DNA from: Rhodospirillales bacterium
Lineage (GTDB): Bacteria > Pseudomonadota > Alphaproteobacteria > Reyranellales > Reyranellaceae
Length of the DNA: 64,000 nt
NCBI GenBank assembly: GCA_016699855.1
Contig: CP064988.1
Location: forward strand, 4,120,501 to 4,184,500
Direction: 5' to 3'
Position 1 is the first letter of the stretch, and the number at the start of each line of letters is the position of its first letter. Below are positions 7,578 to 15,655 of the stretch, in pieces. The notes under the pieces were generated by a model. That model worked only from the letters and a program-made list of their open reading frames with translations, searched no databases and had not been told where the DNA came from. A program made the translations under genes and the position numbers.

Positions 7578-9883
7578 GACGCGGCTCCGTGGATCGCGCG
7601 CCAGACGCGCTCCGGCGTGGCGGGGGTCTCGATATGCGCCACGCCGTAGGGGCGCAGCGCGTCGACGATGGCGTTGGCGACGGCGGCCGGCGCGCCGTTG
7701 GTCGGCAGCTCGCCGACGCCCTTGATGCCCAGCGCGTTGTTGGTCGAGGGCGTCGCCAGCAGGCGCACCGGCAGGTCGGGCAGGTCGTCGGCCCGCGGCA
7801 TGCCGTAGTCCATCCACGTGCCGGCCAGCAGCTGGCCGCTGTCGGGATCGTAGCGCGCGTCCTCGAACAGCGCCTGGCCGACGCCCGGCGCGATGCCGCC
7901 GTGGATCTGGCCGTCGACCAGCATCGGGTTGACGGCGACGCCGACGTCGGCGGCGGTCGCGAAGCGGTCGACGCGCACCGCGCCGGTATCGGGATCGACC
8001 TCGACCTCGCACACCATCACGCCGGTCGGCCAGCTCTCGATCCTGTCGGCGAAGCCCGCCGCGCCGTCGAGCGTCCGGCCGGTGGCCTCGGCGCGGGCCG
8101 CGACCTCGAACAGCCCGATGCGGCGGTCGGTGCCGACCACCTCGAACGAACCGTCGCGGTAGACGATGTCCTGCGGCGAGGCCTCGAGGAACTCCGACGC
8201 GAGATCGCGGCCTTTGACGACCGCCTTGTCGGCCGCGAGCTTGAGCGTCGTGCCGCTGATGATCATCGACGACGAGCCGCCGGTGCCGCCGCCATGGGCG
8301 TTGCGCGCGGTGTCGCCTTGCAGCACGCGCACCCTGGCGTAGTCGACGCCCAGCGCCGCGCCGACGACCTGCGCGTAGACGGTCTCGTGGCCCTGGCCCT
8401 GCGACTGCGTGCCGGCCTGCGCCTCGACCGTGCCGTCGCCGCGCACGATGACCACGCCGGCCTCGTCGGCGACGCCGCCGCTGCCGTGCAGATGGCAGGC
8501 GAGGCCGAGCCCGCGGCGCAATCCGCGGGCCTCGCTGGCGGCGCGGCGCGCGGCGAAGCCCGCGTGGCCGGCCAGCGACAGCGCGGCGTCGAGCAGCGCG
8601 CCGTAGTCGCCGCTCTCGTAGGTGTAGCCCAGCGGCGTGGCGTGCGGGAACGTCGCCACGAGGTTGCGGCGGCGGATCTCGACGGCGTCCAGCCCGCAGG
8701 CGCGCGCGGCCTCGTCGACCAGACGTTCCACCAGCGCCAGCGTCTCCGGCTTGCCGGCGCCGCGGAAGGCGTCGACCGGCACGGTGTTGGTGAAGGCGCA
8801 GCGCATGCGCGTGTGGATCGCCGGGATGGCGTAGAGGCTCGACAGCACCTTGGCCATGCCGGTGGTCGGGATGGTCGGCGCGAACATCGAGACGTAGGCG
8901 CCGAAATTCGCCACCGACTCCGCGCGCAGCGCCAGGAACCGGCCTTCGGCGTCGAGCGCCAGCGACATCTCGCACACGAGGTCGCGCGAATGGTTGTCGA
9001 TCAGGAAGCTCTCGCCGCGCTCGCAGGTCCAGCGCAGCGCGCGCCCCAGCTTGCGCGCCGCCCACGGCACCAGCGCGGTCTCGGGATAGAGCACGAACTT
9101 GGGGCCGAAGCCGCCGCCGACGTCGGGCGTCACCAACCGCAGCTTGTCGCGCGGCAGCTTCAGAACGCGCTCGCACAGCAGACGGTGGGGGATGTGCGCG
9201 CCCTGAGACGCGAAGATCATGGTCGTGACGCCTGACGCGGCGTCGTGCGTGGCGACGATGGCGCGCGGCTCGACGTAGTTGGCGAGGATGCGGTTGAAGC
9301 GCTGCGACAGGGTCACGACCTTGGCGGCGCGCGCGAAGGCGGCGTCGACGGCGGCGCTATCGCCGCGCGCCCAGTCGCACATCAGGTTGCCGGGCGCCTC
9401 GGCGTGCAGCAGGGGGGCGCCCGGCGCCAGCGCGGCGTCGCCGGCCACCACCGCCGGCAGCGTCTCGTAGTCGACCTCGACCAGCTCGGCGGCGTCGCGC
9501 GCCGCGTCGATGGAGTCGGCCACCACCATCGCCACGATCTCGCCGACGTGGCGGACGATCTCCCGCGGCATCGGCAGGCGCTCGGGCTCGCGGTGCCGGT
9601 ATCCGGCCGCGTCCTTGATCTCGCTGATCGCCGGCAGATGGCCGACGCCGTCGGCGATGGCGTCGGCCGCCGTGAACACCGCGACCACGCCCGGCGCGCC
9701 GCGCGCCGCCACCGCGTCGATCCGCGCGATGCGCGCGTGCGCGTGCGGCGCGCGCAGGAAGTGGACGTGGCACGCGCCGCGCGGCGCCAGATCGTCGGTG
9801 TAGCGGCCGGCACCGGTCAGGAAGCGGCGATCCTCCAGCCGCGGGACCGACGCGCCGATGCCGCCCGGCGGCGCCGCGGTCAT
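7574..9883 (-). CDS. Xanthine dehydrogenase-family molybdopterin-binding large subunit, stand-alone
   Basis: The 769-residue protein is a complete molybdenum hydroxylase large subunit: an aldehyde oxidase/xanthine dehydrogenase a/b hammerhead domain (about 15-125) followed by the molybdopterin-binding domain. Visible motifs are DVGGGFGPK, AFRGAGKPE, the QSQGQGHET cofactor contact and the catalytic glutamate near residue 725 in KGVGELPTNGAP. The CO-dehydrogenase loop AYRCSFR is absent, so it is not a CODH. No [2Fe-2S] small subunit and no FAD medium subunit gene adjoins, which is unusual. ATG at 9883 overlaps the stop of the threonine aldolase gene (ATGA). The electron acceptor may come from elsewhere, or conceivably the downstream GMC flavoprotein partners with it; that is inference. 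Confidence 0.9.
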   Translation of the reverse strand: MTAAPPGGIGASVPRLEDRRFLTGAGRYTDDLAPRGACHVHFLRAPHAHARIARIDAVAARGAPGVVAVFTAADAIADGVGHLPAISEIKDAAGYRHREPERLPMPREIVRHVGEIVAMVVADSIDAARDAAELVEVDYETLPAVVAGDAALAPGAPLLHAEAPGNLMCDWARGDSAAVDAAFARAAKVVTLSQRFNRILANYVEPRAIVATHDAASGVTTMIFASQGAHIPHRLLCERVLKLPRDKLRLVTPDVGGGFGPKFVLYPETALVPWAARKLGRALRWTCERGESFLIDNHSRDLVCEMSLALDAEGRFLALRAESVANFGAYVSMFAPTIPTTGMAKVLSSLYAIPAIHTRMRCAFTNTVPVDAFRGAGKPETLALVERLVDEAARACGLDAVEIRRRNLVATFPHATPLGYTYESGDYGALLDAALSLAGHAGFAARRAASEARGLRRGLGLACHLHGSGGVADEAGVVIVRGDGTVEAQAGTQSQGQGHETVYAQVVGAALGVDYARVRVLQGDTARNAHGGGTGGSSSMIISGTTLKLAADKAVVKGRDLASEFLEASPQDIVYRDGSFEVVGTDRRIGLFEVAARAEATGRTLDGAAGFADRIESWPTGVMVCEVEVDPDTGAVRVDRFATAADVGVAVNPMLVDGQIHGGIAPGVGQALFEDARYDPDSGQLLAGTWMDYGMPRADDLPDLPVRLLATPSTNNALGIKGVGELPTNGAPAAVANAIVDALRPYGVAHIETPATPERVWRAIHGAAS

Positions 9884-10923
9884 GCCGCCAGCACGCGCCG
9901 GAACGCCGCCAGCGCGGTGTCGATGTCGTCGCGGCTGACATCGAGATGGGTGACCACGCGCACGGTCGTGGCGGAGAAGGCGCCGATGCCGACGTTCTCC
10001 GCCTTCATCGCCTGCATCAGCCTCGGCGCCGTCCAGCCGGGCTTGCGCAGCTCGAAGAACACGAGGTTGGTCGGCAGCGCGTCGGGGTCGATCTCGATGC
10101 CCGGAATCTCGGCGAGGCCGCGCGCCAGGCGGTTGGCGTTGTCGTGGTCCTCCGACAGCCGGTCCCAGTGGTTCTCCAGCGCGTAGAGGCCGGCGGCGGC
10201 GACGATGCCGGACTGCCGCATCGAGCCGCCGAGCTGCTGCTTCACGCGCCACGCCTCGTGGATGAAGTCCTTCGACCCCGCGAGGATGGCGCCGACCGGC
10301 GCGCCGAGGCCCTTGGTGAAGTCGATCCACAGCGTGTCGCAGGGCGCGGCGTAGGCCGCCGCCTTGACGCCGCTCTTGGCGCAGGCGTTGGGCAGGCGGG
10401 CGCCGTCCATGTGCAGCTTCAGCCCGTGCTTGCGCGCCACCGCGCCGACCGCCTCGATCCCGTCCAGCGGCCATAGCGCGCCGCCGCCGAGATTGGCGGT
10501 CTGCTCGATCTCGATCAGCCGGGTGCGCGGCATGTAGCGGTTGTTGGGATCCTTGACCGCCGCCTCGGCCATGGCCGCGGTGAAGACGCCCTGCGGTCCC
10601 TCCAGCGGATGGAACATCACGCCGGCATTGGCGCCGGGGCCGCCGCCCTCCGACCGGATGATGTGGGCGGAGCGGTCGCAGATGATCTCCTCGCCCGGCC
10701 GGCAGTGCACGCGGATCGCGATCTGGTTGCACATCGTGCCGGACGGCAGGAAGACGGCGTCCTCCTTGCCCAGCAGGTCGCAGACCCTCTCGCGCAGCCG
10801 GTTGACCGTGGGGTCCTCGAATTTCTGCTCGTCGCCGACCTCGGCCTCGTACATGGCCTTGCGCATGCCCGGCGTCGGCTTGGTCTTGGTGTCGCTGTAG
10901 AGGTCGATGAACTGGTTCTGCAT
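9880..10923 (-). CDS. Low-specificity L-threonine aldolase / beta-eliminating lyase
   Basis: This 347-residue fold-type I PLP enzyme shows the family landmarks: YSDTKTKPTPGM near the N-terminus, the HMDGARL motif (171-177, Asp173 to bind the pyridine nitrogen) and the PLP lysine at K204 in DFTKGLGAPVG. Such enzymes cleave L-threonine or related beta-hydroxy amino acids to glycine and an aldehyde. ATG at 10923 is taken because it fits the family start. It is the first gene of an operon with a molybdenum hydroxylase and a GMC oxidoreductase, enzymes that could oxidise the aldehyde or alcohol; this link is inference. The 97-base gap to the divergent gene at 11021 must hold both promoters. Confidence 0.9.
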   Translation of the reverse strand: MQNQFIDLYSDTKTKPTPGMRKAMYEAEVGDEQKFEDPTVNRLRERVCDLLGKEDAVFLPSGTMCNQIAIRVHCRPGEEIICDRSAHIIRSEGGGPGANAGVMFHPLEGPQGVFTAAMAEAAVKDPNNRYMPRTRLIEIEQTANLGGGALWPLDGIEAVGAVARKHGLKLHMDGARLPNACAKSGVKAAAYAAPCDTLWIDFTKGLGAPVGAILAGSKDFIHEAWRVKQQLGGSMRQSGIVAAAGLYALENHWDRLSEDHDNANRLARGLAEIPGIEIDPDALPTNLVFFELRKPGWTAPRLMQAMKAENVGIGAFSATTVRVVTHLDVSRDDIDTALAAFRRVLAA

Positions 10924-11020
10924 GGTGGCCCGCGTCGGGAGGGAAGGTCGTCGCGGCCATTGAACGCGGTTCGCGGCCGGCGAACAATAGGCCAGCGCCA
11001 CGTCCAACCGGAGCCCAGCC

Positions 11021-11857
11021 ATGACGCCGCCCGACGCCTCCACCGCCACGCCCGCGACGACGGTCGAGGAGGTGCTCTACGCCGTCGACGGCCACGTCGC
11101 GACGGTCACGCTCAACGCGCCCGCGCGCATGAACACGATCTCGCGGCCGATGCTGGAGGCGCTGTCCGCCGCGCTGGTGCGCGCCGGCGCCGACCGCGAG
11201 GTGTGGTGCGTGGTGCTGACCGGCGCCGGCGACCGCGCCTTCTGCGCCGGGCTGGACCTGCAGGCGCAGAAGGCCGGCACCGACAGCATCGGCATGGGCA
11301 AGGATTTCATGCGCACCACGATCGACCTGCGCGAGACGCCGCCGACCGTGCTGCACCAGCTCGAGAAGCCGGTGGTCTGCGCGCTGAACGGCTCGGCCGC
11401 CGGCTACGGGCTGGACATCGCGCTGGGCGCCGACATCCGCATCATGTCGGACAAGGCCAAGCTGGCGGCCAGCTACGCCAAGCGCGGCGTGCTGCCGGAG
11501 AGCGGCGGCACCTGGTACCTGCCGCGCCTGCTGGGCTGGTCGAAGGCGGCCGAGCTGATCTTCACCGGCCGCACGCTGAGCGCCGAGGAGAGCCTCGCGC
11601 TGGGCCTGGTGTCGCGCGTGGTGCCGGCGGGAGAGGTCGCCGCGGTCGCCCGCGCCATGGCCGACGAGATCTGCGCCAACGCGCCGCTGGCGGTGCAGGC
11701 GGCCAAGCGGATGATGCGCATGGCCTGGAACGAGCCCTTCAACGAGCACGTCCACCACGTGTTCCTGCAGCTGCTGCCGCTGTTCGGGACCAAGGACACG
11801 AAGGAGGGGATCGCCGCCTTCGTCGAGCGCCGCGCGCCGGTGTTCACCGGCAAGTGA
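11021..11857 (+). CDS. Enoyl-CoA hydratase/isomerase family protein with altered catalytic residues
   Basis: The 278-residue protein has the crotonase fold: the CoA-binding CAGLDL segment and oxyanion-hole glycine in GSAAGYGLD, then VLPESGGTWYLPRLLG. In rat mitochondrial enoyl-CoA hydratase the catalytic pair is Glu144/Glu164. By eye the first aligns with Asp in GYGLDIAL and the second with Ala in the SYAKRGVLPE stretch, so ordinary hydration is doubtful; an isomerase or other crotonase reaction is possible. It is divergent from the threonine aldolase operon and convergent with the MFS gene, six bases away. The start at 11021 follows GGAGCC at a suitable distance. Confidence 0.85.
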   Translation: MTPPDASTATPATTVEEVLYAVDGHVATVTLNAPARMNTISRPMLEALSAALVRAGADREVWCVVLTGAGDRAFCAGLDLQAQKAGTDSIGMGKDFMRTTIDLRETPPTVLHQLEKPVVCALNGSAAGYGLDIALGADIRIMSDKAKLAASYAKRGVLPESGGTWYLPRLLGWSKAAELIFTGRTLSAEESLALGLVSRVVPAGEVAAVARAMADEICANAPLAVQAAKRMMRMAWNEPFNEHVHHVFLQLLPLFGTKDTKEGIAAFVERRAPVFTGK

Positions 11858-11863
11858 CGCGCC

Positions 11864-13111
11864 TCACCGCGGCGGCGGCGGCGGCGAACGGCGCGACAGG
11901 ATGATCGCGATGGCGGCGAGCTCGCAGGCGACGCACGCCGCCAGCGCAGCGTCGTAGCCGCCGGCGAAATCCTTGAGCAGCCCCAGCGCCCCCGGCCCCA
12001 GCGCGTAGGTGAACTGGTTGACGGCGGCGACCAGCGCCATCAGCGCGCCGAACGAGGCGGCGTCGAACTCGCGCTGCACGATCAGCGACGGCAGGGTGAT
12101 GAGGTTGCCGACCGACAGGCCGAACACGGCGCTGGCGGTGAACAGGATCGCGGGATCCGTCGTGCGCGTCATGACGAACAGCGCCGCCGCCTGGCTGGCC
12201 AGCGAGATCGCGGTCACGCGCCGCTGGTCGAGGCGGTCGATGAAGAAGCCCAGTCCGACGCGGCCGACCACGGCGCAGACCGACGCCACGCCGACCGCGA
12301 CGCCGGCGGCGTAGCGGCCGATCATCGGCTCGAGGAACGCGATCTGGTGCATCAGGAATCCGACCTGGGCGAACAGCGCCAGCGCGAAGGGCGCCGCCAC
12401 GGTCCAGAAATGCCCGCTGCGCAGCGCCCGCGGCCGGGTCCACGCCGGGGCCGGCGCGGCGCCGGCGGGAAGCGGACGCGCGGCCGGGACACCCGGCACA
12501 CCCGGCGGCGGCCGATCGATCCACAGCCACGCCGCGGGAATGACGACGGCCAGCGTGACCAGCGCCGCCACGGTCATGGCGGTCGCGAAACCGGTGGCGC
12601 CGATCAGCGCCACCAGCGCCGGCGCGAACAGGATGCCGGCGGCGCTGGCGCCGTTGAGCGCGAAGCTGATCGCCATGCCGCGGCGGGTCGCGAACCACAG
12701 GCCGAGGATGTTGTTGATGGCGCCGATGCTGGTGCCGGCCCAGCCGAACGCCATCAGCAGGAAGGCGGCGTAGACCTGCCACGGGCTGGTCACCAGCGCC
12801 AGCGCCGCGCCGCTGGCGGCGAGGACCGTCACGCCGGCGATGGTGACGGCGCGCGGTCCGAACCGGGCGATGGCGTCGGCCACCCAGATCACCGCCACCG
12901 CGCCGGCGAGGTAGTAGACCGTGGTCGCGGTCGAGACCACCGAGGCGGGCCATCCGTGGAGGCGCTGGAACTCGGCGAGATAGACGGAGTGGCCGTAGAA
13001 GCCGAAGCCCCACGCCGCGACCGCCATCAGGAAGCAGGCGAACACGACCTTCCAGCCGCGGTAGCGGCGGGAGGATTCGTCGGTCGTCGGCGCGGCGGCG
13101 TCGCCCGTCAT
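11864..13111 (-). CDS. MFS transporter
   Basis: A 415-residue membrane protein with about twelve hydrophobic segments in two halves joined by a Pro/Ala-rich loop (around PRPLPAGAAPAP). It begins, after a short polar N-terminus, with GWKVVFACFLMAVAAWGFGFYG, a start often seen in the oxalate/formate-antiporter-like and monocarboxylate branch. The motif GRVGLGFFIDR in the second half is the repeated MFS loop. ATG at 13111 was chosen over an upstream frame extension because the extension has no hydrophobic or family character. The substrate is not evident. Confidence 0.85.
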   Translation of the reverse strand: MTGDAAAPTTDESSRRYRGWKVVFACFLMAVAAWGFGFYGHSVYLAEFQRLHGWPASVVSTATTVYYLAGAVAVIWVADAIARFGPRAVTIAGVTVLAASGAALALVTSPWQVYAAFLLMAFGWAGTSIGAINNILGLWFATRRGMAISFALNGASAAGILFAPALVALIGATGFATAMTVAALVTLAVVIPAAWLWIDRPPPGVPGVPAARPLPAGAAPAPAWTRPRALRSGHFWTVAAPFALALFAQVGFLMHQIAFLEPMIGRYAAGVAVGVASVCAVVGRVGLGFFIDRLDQRRVTAISLASQAAALFVMTRTTDPAILFTASAVFGLSVGNLITLPSLIVQREFDAASFGALMALVAAVNQFTYALGPGALGLLKDFAGGYDAALAACVACELAAIAIILSRRSPPPPPR

Positions 13112-13273
13112 CCGCGGACCATAGCGCGGCGCGCGCCGGAACGGTTCGGCGGATGCCGAAGTGTCGGCATGCGCGTGGTCGCGCCGCCTGGCGGATTCAC
13201 ATGTCCCGCTCCCGCGCTGCTCCAGGTTTGTGCCGGTTACCCGGAGCGGCGGACACGGACCCGCGGACGGACG

Positions 13274-13399
13274 CCCCCTCACCTAGCCTCTCCCCCGGTG
13301 GGGGAGAGGAATAAGAAGCATGAGAAATGGGAGAAACGAAAGCCGCGCGTACGCGCTCATGTTCCTCTCCCCCACCGGGGGAGAGGCTAGGTGAGGGGG
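13274..13399. repeat. Inverted repeat with 38-bp perfect arms and 50-base loop
   Basis: Arms 13274-13311 and 13362-13399 are exact reverse complements starting CCCCCTCACCTAGCC; each arm contains an inner CTCTCCCCC/GGGGGAGAG hairpin. The 50-base loop is A-rich by local standards and codes nothing. It fills the 13112-13471 gap together with the presumed promoter of the MFS gene. It belongs to the family of long intergenic inverted repeats seen also at 14943 and 35802. Confidence 0.85.
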
Positions 13400-13471
13400 A
13401 GGGGCGTCTCGACGCCGTATGCGAAAGCCCAGCCCGCTACGCGGCGGAGATGGAACAGGCCGCGCCACGCG

Positions 13472-14839
13472 TCAGATGATCTCGAAGTAGCGCTCGAGCT
13501 CCCAGTCGCTGATGTGCTTGCGGAACTCGCGCTCCTCCCACTCGCGGCTGGCGGCGTAGTGCTCGACGAAGGCGTCGCCGAACAGCGTGCGCGCCGGCTT
13601 CGACTTCTTCAGGCGCCCGGCCGCCTCCATCAGCGTGCGCGGCAGGTCGAGCCGCGTGGGATGCTTGCGGTCGTAGGCGTTGCCCTCGATCGGGTCGCCG
13701 GGATCGAGCTGGTTCTCGACGCCCCACAATCCCGCGCCCACCGCCGCCGCGAGCGCGAGGTAGGGGTTCGCGTCGGCGGCGGCGACACGGTACTCGACCC
13801 GCGTCGACTTCGGCGAGCCGGGGATGACGCGCAGCGCCGTGGTGCGGTTCTCGATCCCCCAGGTGGCCGAGGTCGGCGCCCAGAAGCCCGGGATCAGGCG
13901 GCGGTAGGAGTTCACCGTCGGCGAGATCATGGCGAGGATCTCCGGCATCAGCGCGAGCTGGCCGGCCACGAAGTGGCGCAGCGTCGGGCTCAGTCCGCGC
14001 GGGCCGTCGGGATCGTGGAACGCCGGCGCGCCGTCGTCGCGCTGCAGCGAGATGTGGATGTGGCCGCCGCAGCCCGGCCAGTCCTTGGACCATTTCGCCA
14101 TGAAGGTGGCGATCCAGTCGCGCCGCTGGGCCGCGACCTTGATGAAGGTCTTGAACAGGGCCGCCTTGTCGGCCGCCGACAGCGCGTCGGACACCCGCAG
14201 CGCCGCCTCGAGCACGCCGGCGCCGGTCTCGGTGTGCAGGCCCTCGATGCCGAAATCCATGCGCTCGCCGAGATCGAGCATCTCGCGGTACCACTCCGAG
14301 AACACGGAGTTGCGCAGCACGGAGTAGCCGAAGAAGCCCGGCGAGATCGGCTTGAGGTTCCGGTAGCCCTTCTCGCGGATGGAGTGCGCGGTCTCGGCGA
14401 ACACGAAGAACTCGTACTCGAAGCCGCAGCGCACGCTGAAGCCCATCCGCCGGGCGCGCTCCAGCACGCGGCGCAGGGTGCCGCGCGGGCACAGCGCCTC
14501 GGCCTTGTCCGCGAACTCGCACAGGAAGAACAGCCCGCCCGGCTCGCTCGGCAGGTCGCGGCAGCTCTCGGGGATGATGCGCACCATCGCGTCGGGATAG
14601 GCGGTGTGCCAGCCGGTATAGGTGACGTTGTCGTAGAGCTGGTCGTTGCTGTCCCAGCCGAGCACGACGTCGCAGAAGCCGAAGCCGCCGTCGAGCGCGG
14701 AGTCGAACTTGTCGACGTGCAGGTACTTGCCGCGCAGGATGCCGTCGACGTCGTGGACGCCGACCTTCACGTGCGTCAGGCCGCGCTCGCGAACGATGCG
14801 CCGCGCGTCCTCAGCCGTCTTGACCTCGCGCGGATCCAT
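13472..14839 (-). CDS. Glutamine synthetase-family ligase (GlnT / glutamylputrescine synthetase-like)
   Basis: The 455-residue protein carries the glutamine synthetase beta-grasp and catalytic domains: FEYEFFVF (metal-binding Glu), the GCGGHIHISL motif equivalent to the ATP/ammonia-site histidine segment, NSYRRLIPG and the ENRTTALRV segment. It lacks the GSI adenylylation loop with its tyrosine, and so belongs with the PuuA/GlnT-like ligases that glutamylate amines rather than with housekeeping GlnA. ATG at 14839 is preceded by GGGAGG. No putrescine-pathway genes adjoin, so the amine substrate is open. Confidence 0.87.
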   Translation of the reverse strand: MDPREVKTAEDARRIVRERGLTHVKVGVHDVDGILRGKYLHVDKFDSALDGGFGFCDVVLGWDSNDQLYDNVTYTGWHTAYPDAMVRIIPESCRDLPSEPGGLFFLCEFADKAEALCPRGTLRRVLERARRMGFSVRCGFEYEFFVFAETAHSIREKGYRNLKPISPGFFGYSVLRNSVFSEWYREMLDLGERMDFGIEGLHTETGAGVLEAALRVSDALSAADKAALFKTFIKVAAQRRDWIATFMAKWSKDWPGCGGHIHISLQRDDGAPAFHDPDGPRGLSPTLRHFVAGQLALMPEILAMISPTVNSYRRLIPGFWAPTSATWGIENRTTALRVIPGSPKSTRVEYRVAAADANPYLALAAAVGAGLWGVENQLDPGDPIEGNAYDRKHPTRLDLPRTLMEAAGRLKKSKPARTLFGDAFVEHYAASREWEEREFRKHISDWELERYFEII

Positions 14840-15142
14840 GTCGCCTCCCGCGTTGCGTGATGATCGCCGGCCGCGATCATAGGAAGCGCCCCGGGTGTTT
14901 GTCACGGCGCGCGATTCGCGGGTGGTAGAAGAGCGTTCATTCCCTTCTCCCCCGTCATCGGGGGGAGAAGGTGGCGCGCAGCGCCGGATGAGGGGCGCGG
15001 TGCCACGTTCACGCGTGGTCTTCGAATGGCGTGGCTACGAAAAGTGACGACGTGAGGACGACGAAGGCGAAGACCCCTCATCCGCCCGTCGGGCACCTTC
15101 TCCCCCGCAAGACGGGGGAGAAGGAAAGAGAACGGGGCGGCG
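14840..15142. repeat. Intergenic repeat pair (CCTTCTCCCCC / CCCCTCATCC family), 14943-15124
   Basis: Two inverted copies of a roughly 50-base element (about 14943-14998 and 15072-15124) face each other. Each has an inner hairpin with CTTCTCCCCC and GGGGGAGAAG arms. The 75 bases between are not coding. The element recurs at 35802-35983. The remaining bases hold the start signals of the glutamine synthetase-like gene. Confidence 0.75.
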
Positions 15143-15523
15143 TCACGTCGCGGCGAACACCTCGTGCTCGCGGCCGATCCAGATGGGCGAGCGCGCGAGG
15201 TCGATGAAGGTCCTCTCGTCGGCCAGCAGGATCTTGCCGGCGGCGCGCGCGGCGGGGTCGCGCATCGAGCGCTCGAACGCCGCCTCGTCGGTCCACCACA
15301 GCTCGGCGATGCCGTCGAACGGCTCCGGCGCGCCGCGGCCGCCGCGCAAGCCGGCGTCGAACGGCGAGTCGACGGCGTGGTTCTGGACGTAGCGCGCGAT
15401 GCCGAGCGCGGCGGCGTGCGCGCGCACCAGCGGGCCGTGGCTGTCGCGCCAGTAGCGCTGGAAGGCGGCGCGGTCGAGATGCGGCAGGCGGCGCAGGCAG
15501 AAATTCAGCTTGATCGCGGGCAT
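15143..15523 (-). CDS. EthD domain-containing protein
   Basis: A 126-residue protein with the EthD ferredoxin-like fold signature: N-terminal strand IKLNFCLRRLPHLD, then FQRYWRDSHGPLV, and a C-terminal FIDLARSPIWIGREHEVF. EthD-like proteins act in breakdown pathways as small dimeric enzymes or chaperones of unknown chemistry. ATG at 15523 follows GGAGGA. It stands alone; the divergent helicase gene begins 132 bases away. Confidence 0.82.
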   Translation of the reverse strand: MPAIKLNFCLRRLPHLDRAAFQRYWRDSHGPLVRAHAAALGIARYVQNHAVDSPFDAGLRGGRGAPEPFDGIAELWWTDEAAFERSMRDPAARAAGKILLADERTFIDLARSPIWIGREHEVFAAT

Positions 15524-15655
15524 GGCGGGTTCCTCCGCGCGCGACGATGCCACCGCGCGGGCCGGCCGCAAAGCCGCGCGGCGGCGGACCGGTCCCCGCC
15601 GCGCGACGGAATTTGCGCCTTGCCGCGCGCGTCCGCGGCCGGCACACCGGCGGCG

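Noticed and set aside
14378..14882. Small plus-strand frames opposite the glutamine synthetase-like gene
   Set aside because: They lack binding sites and family features and only mirror the real gene.
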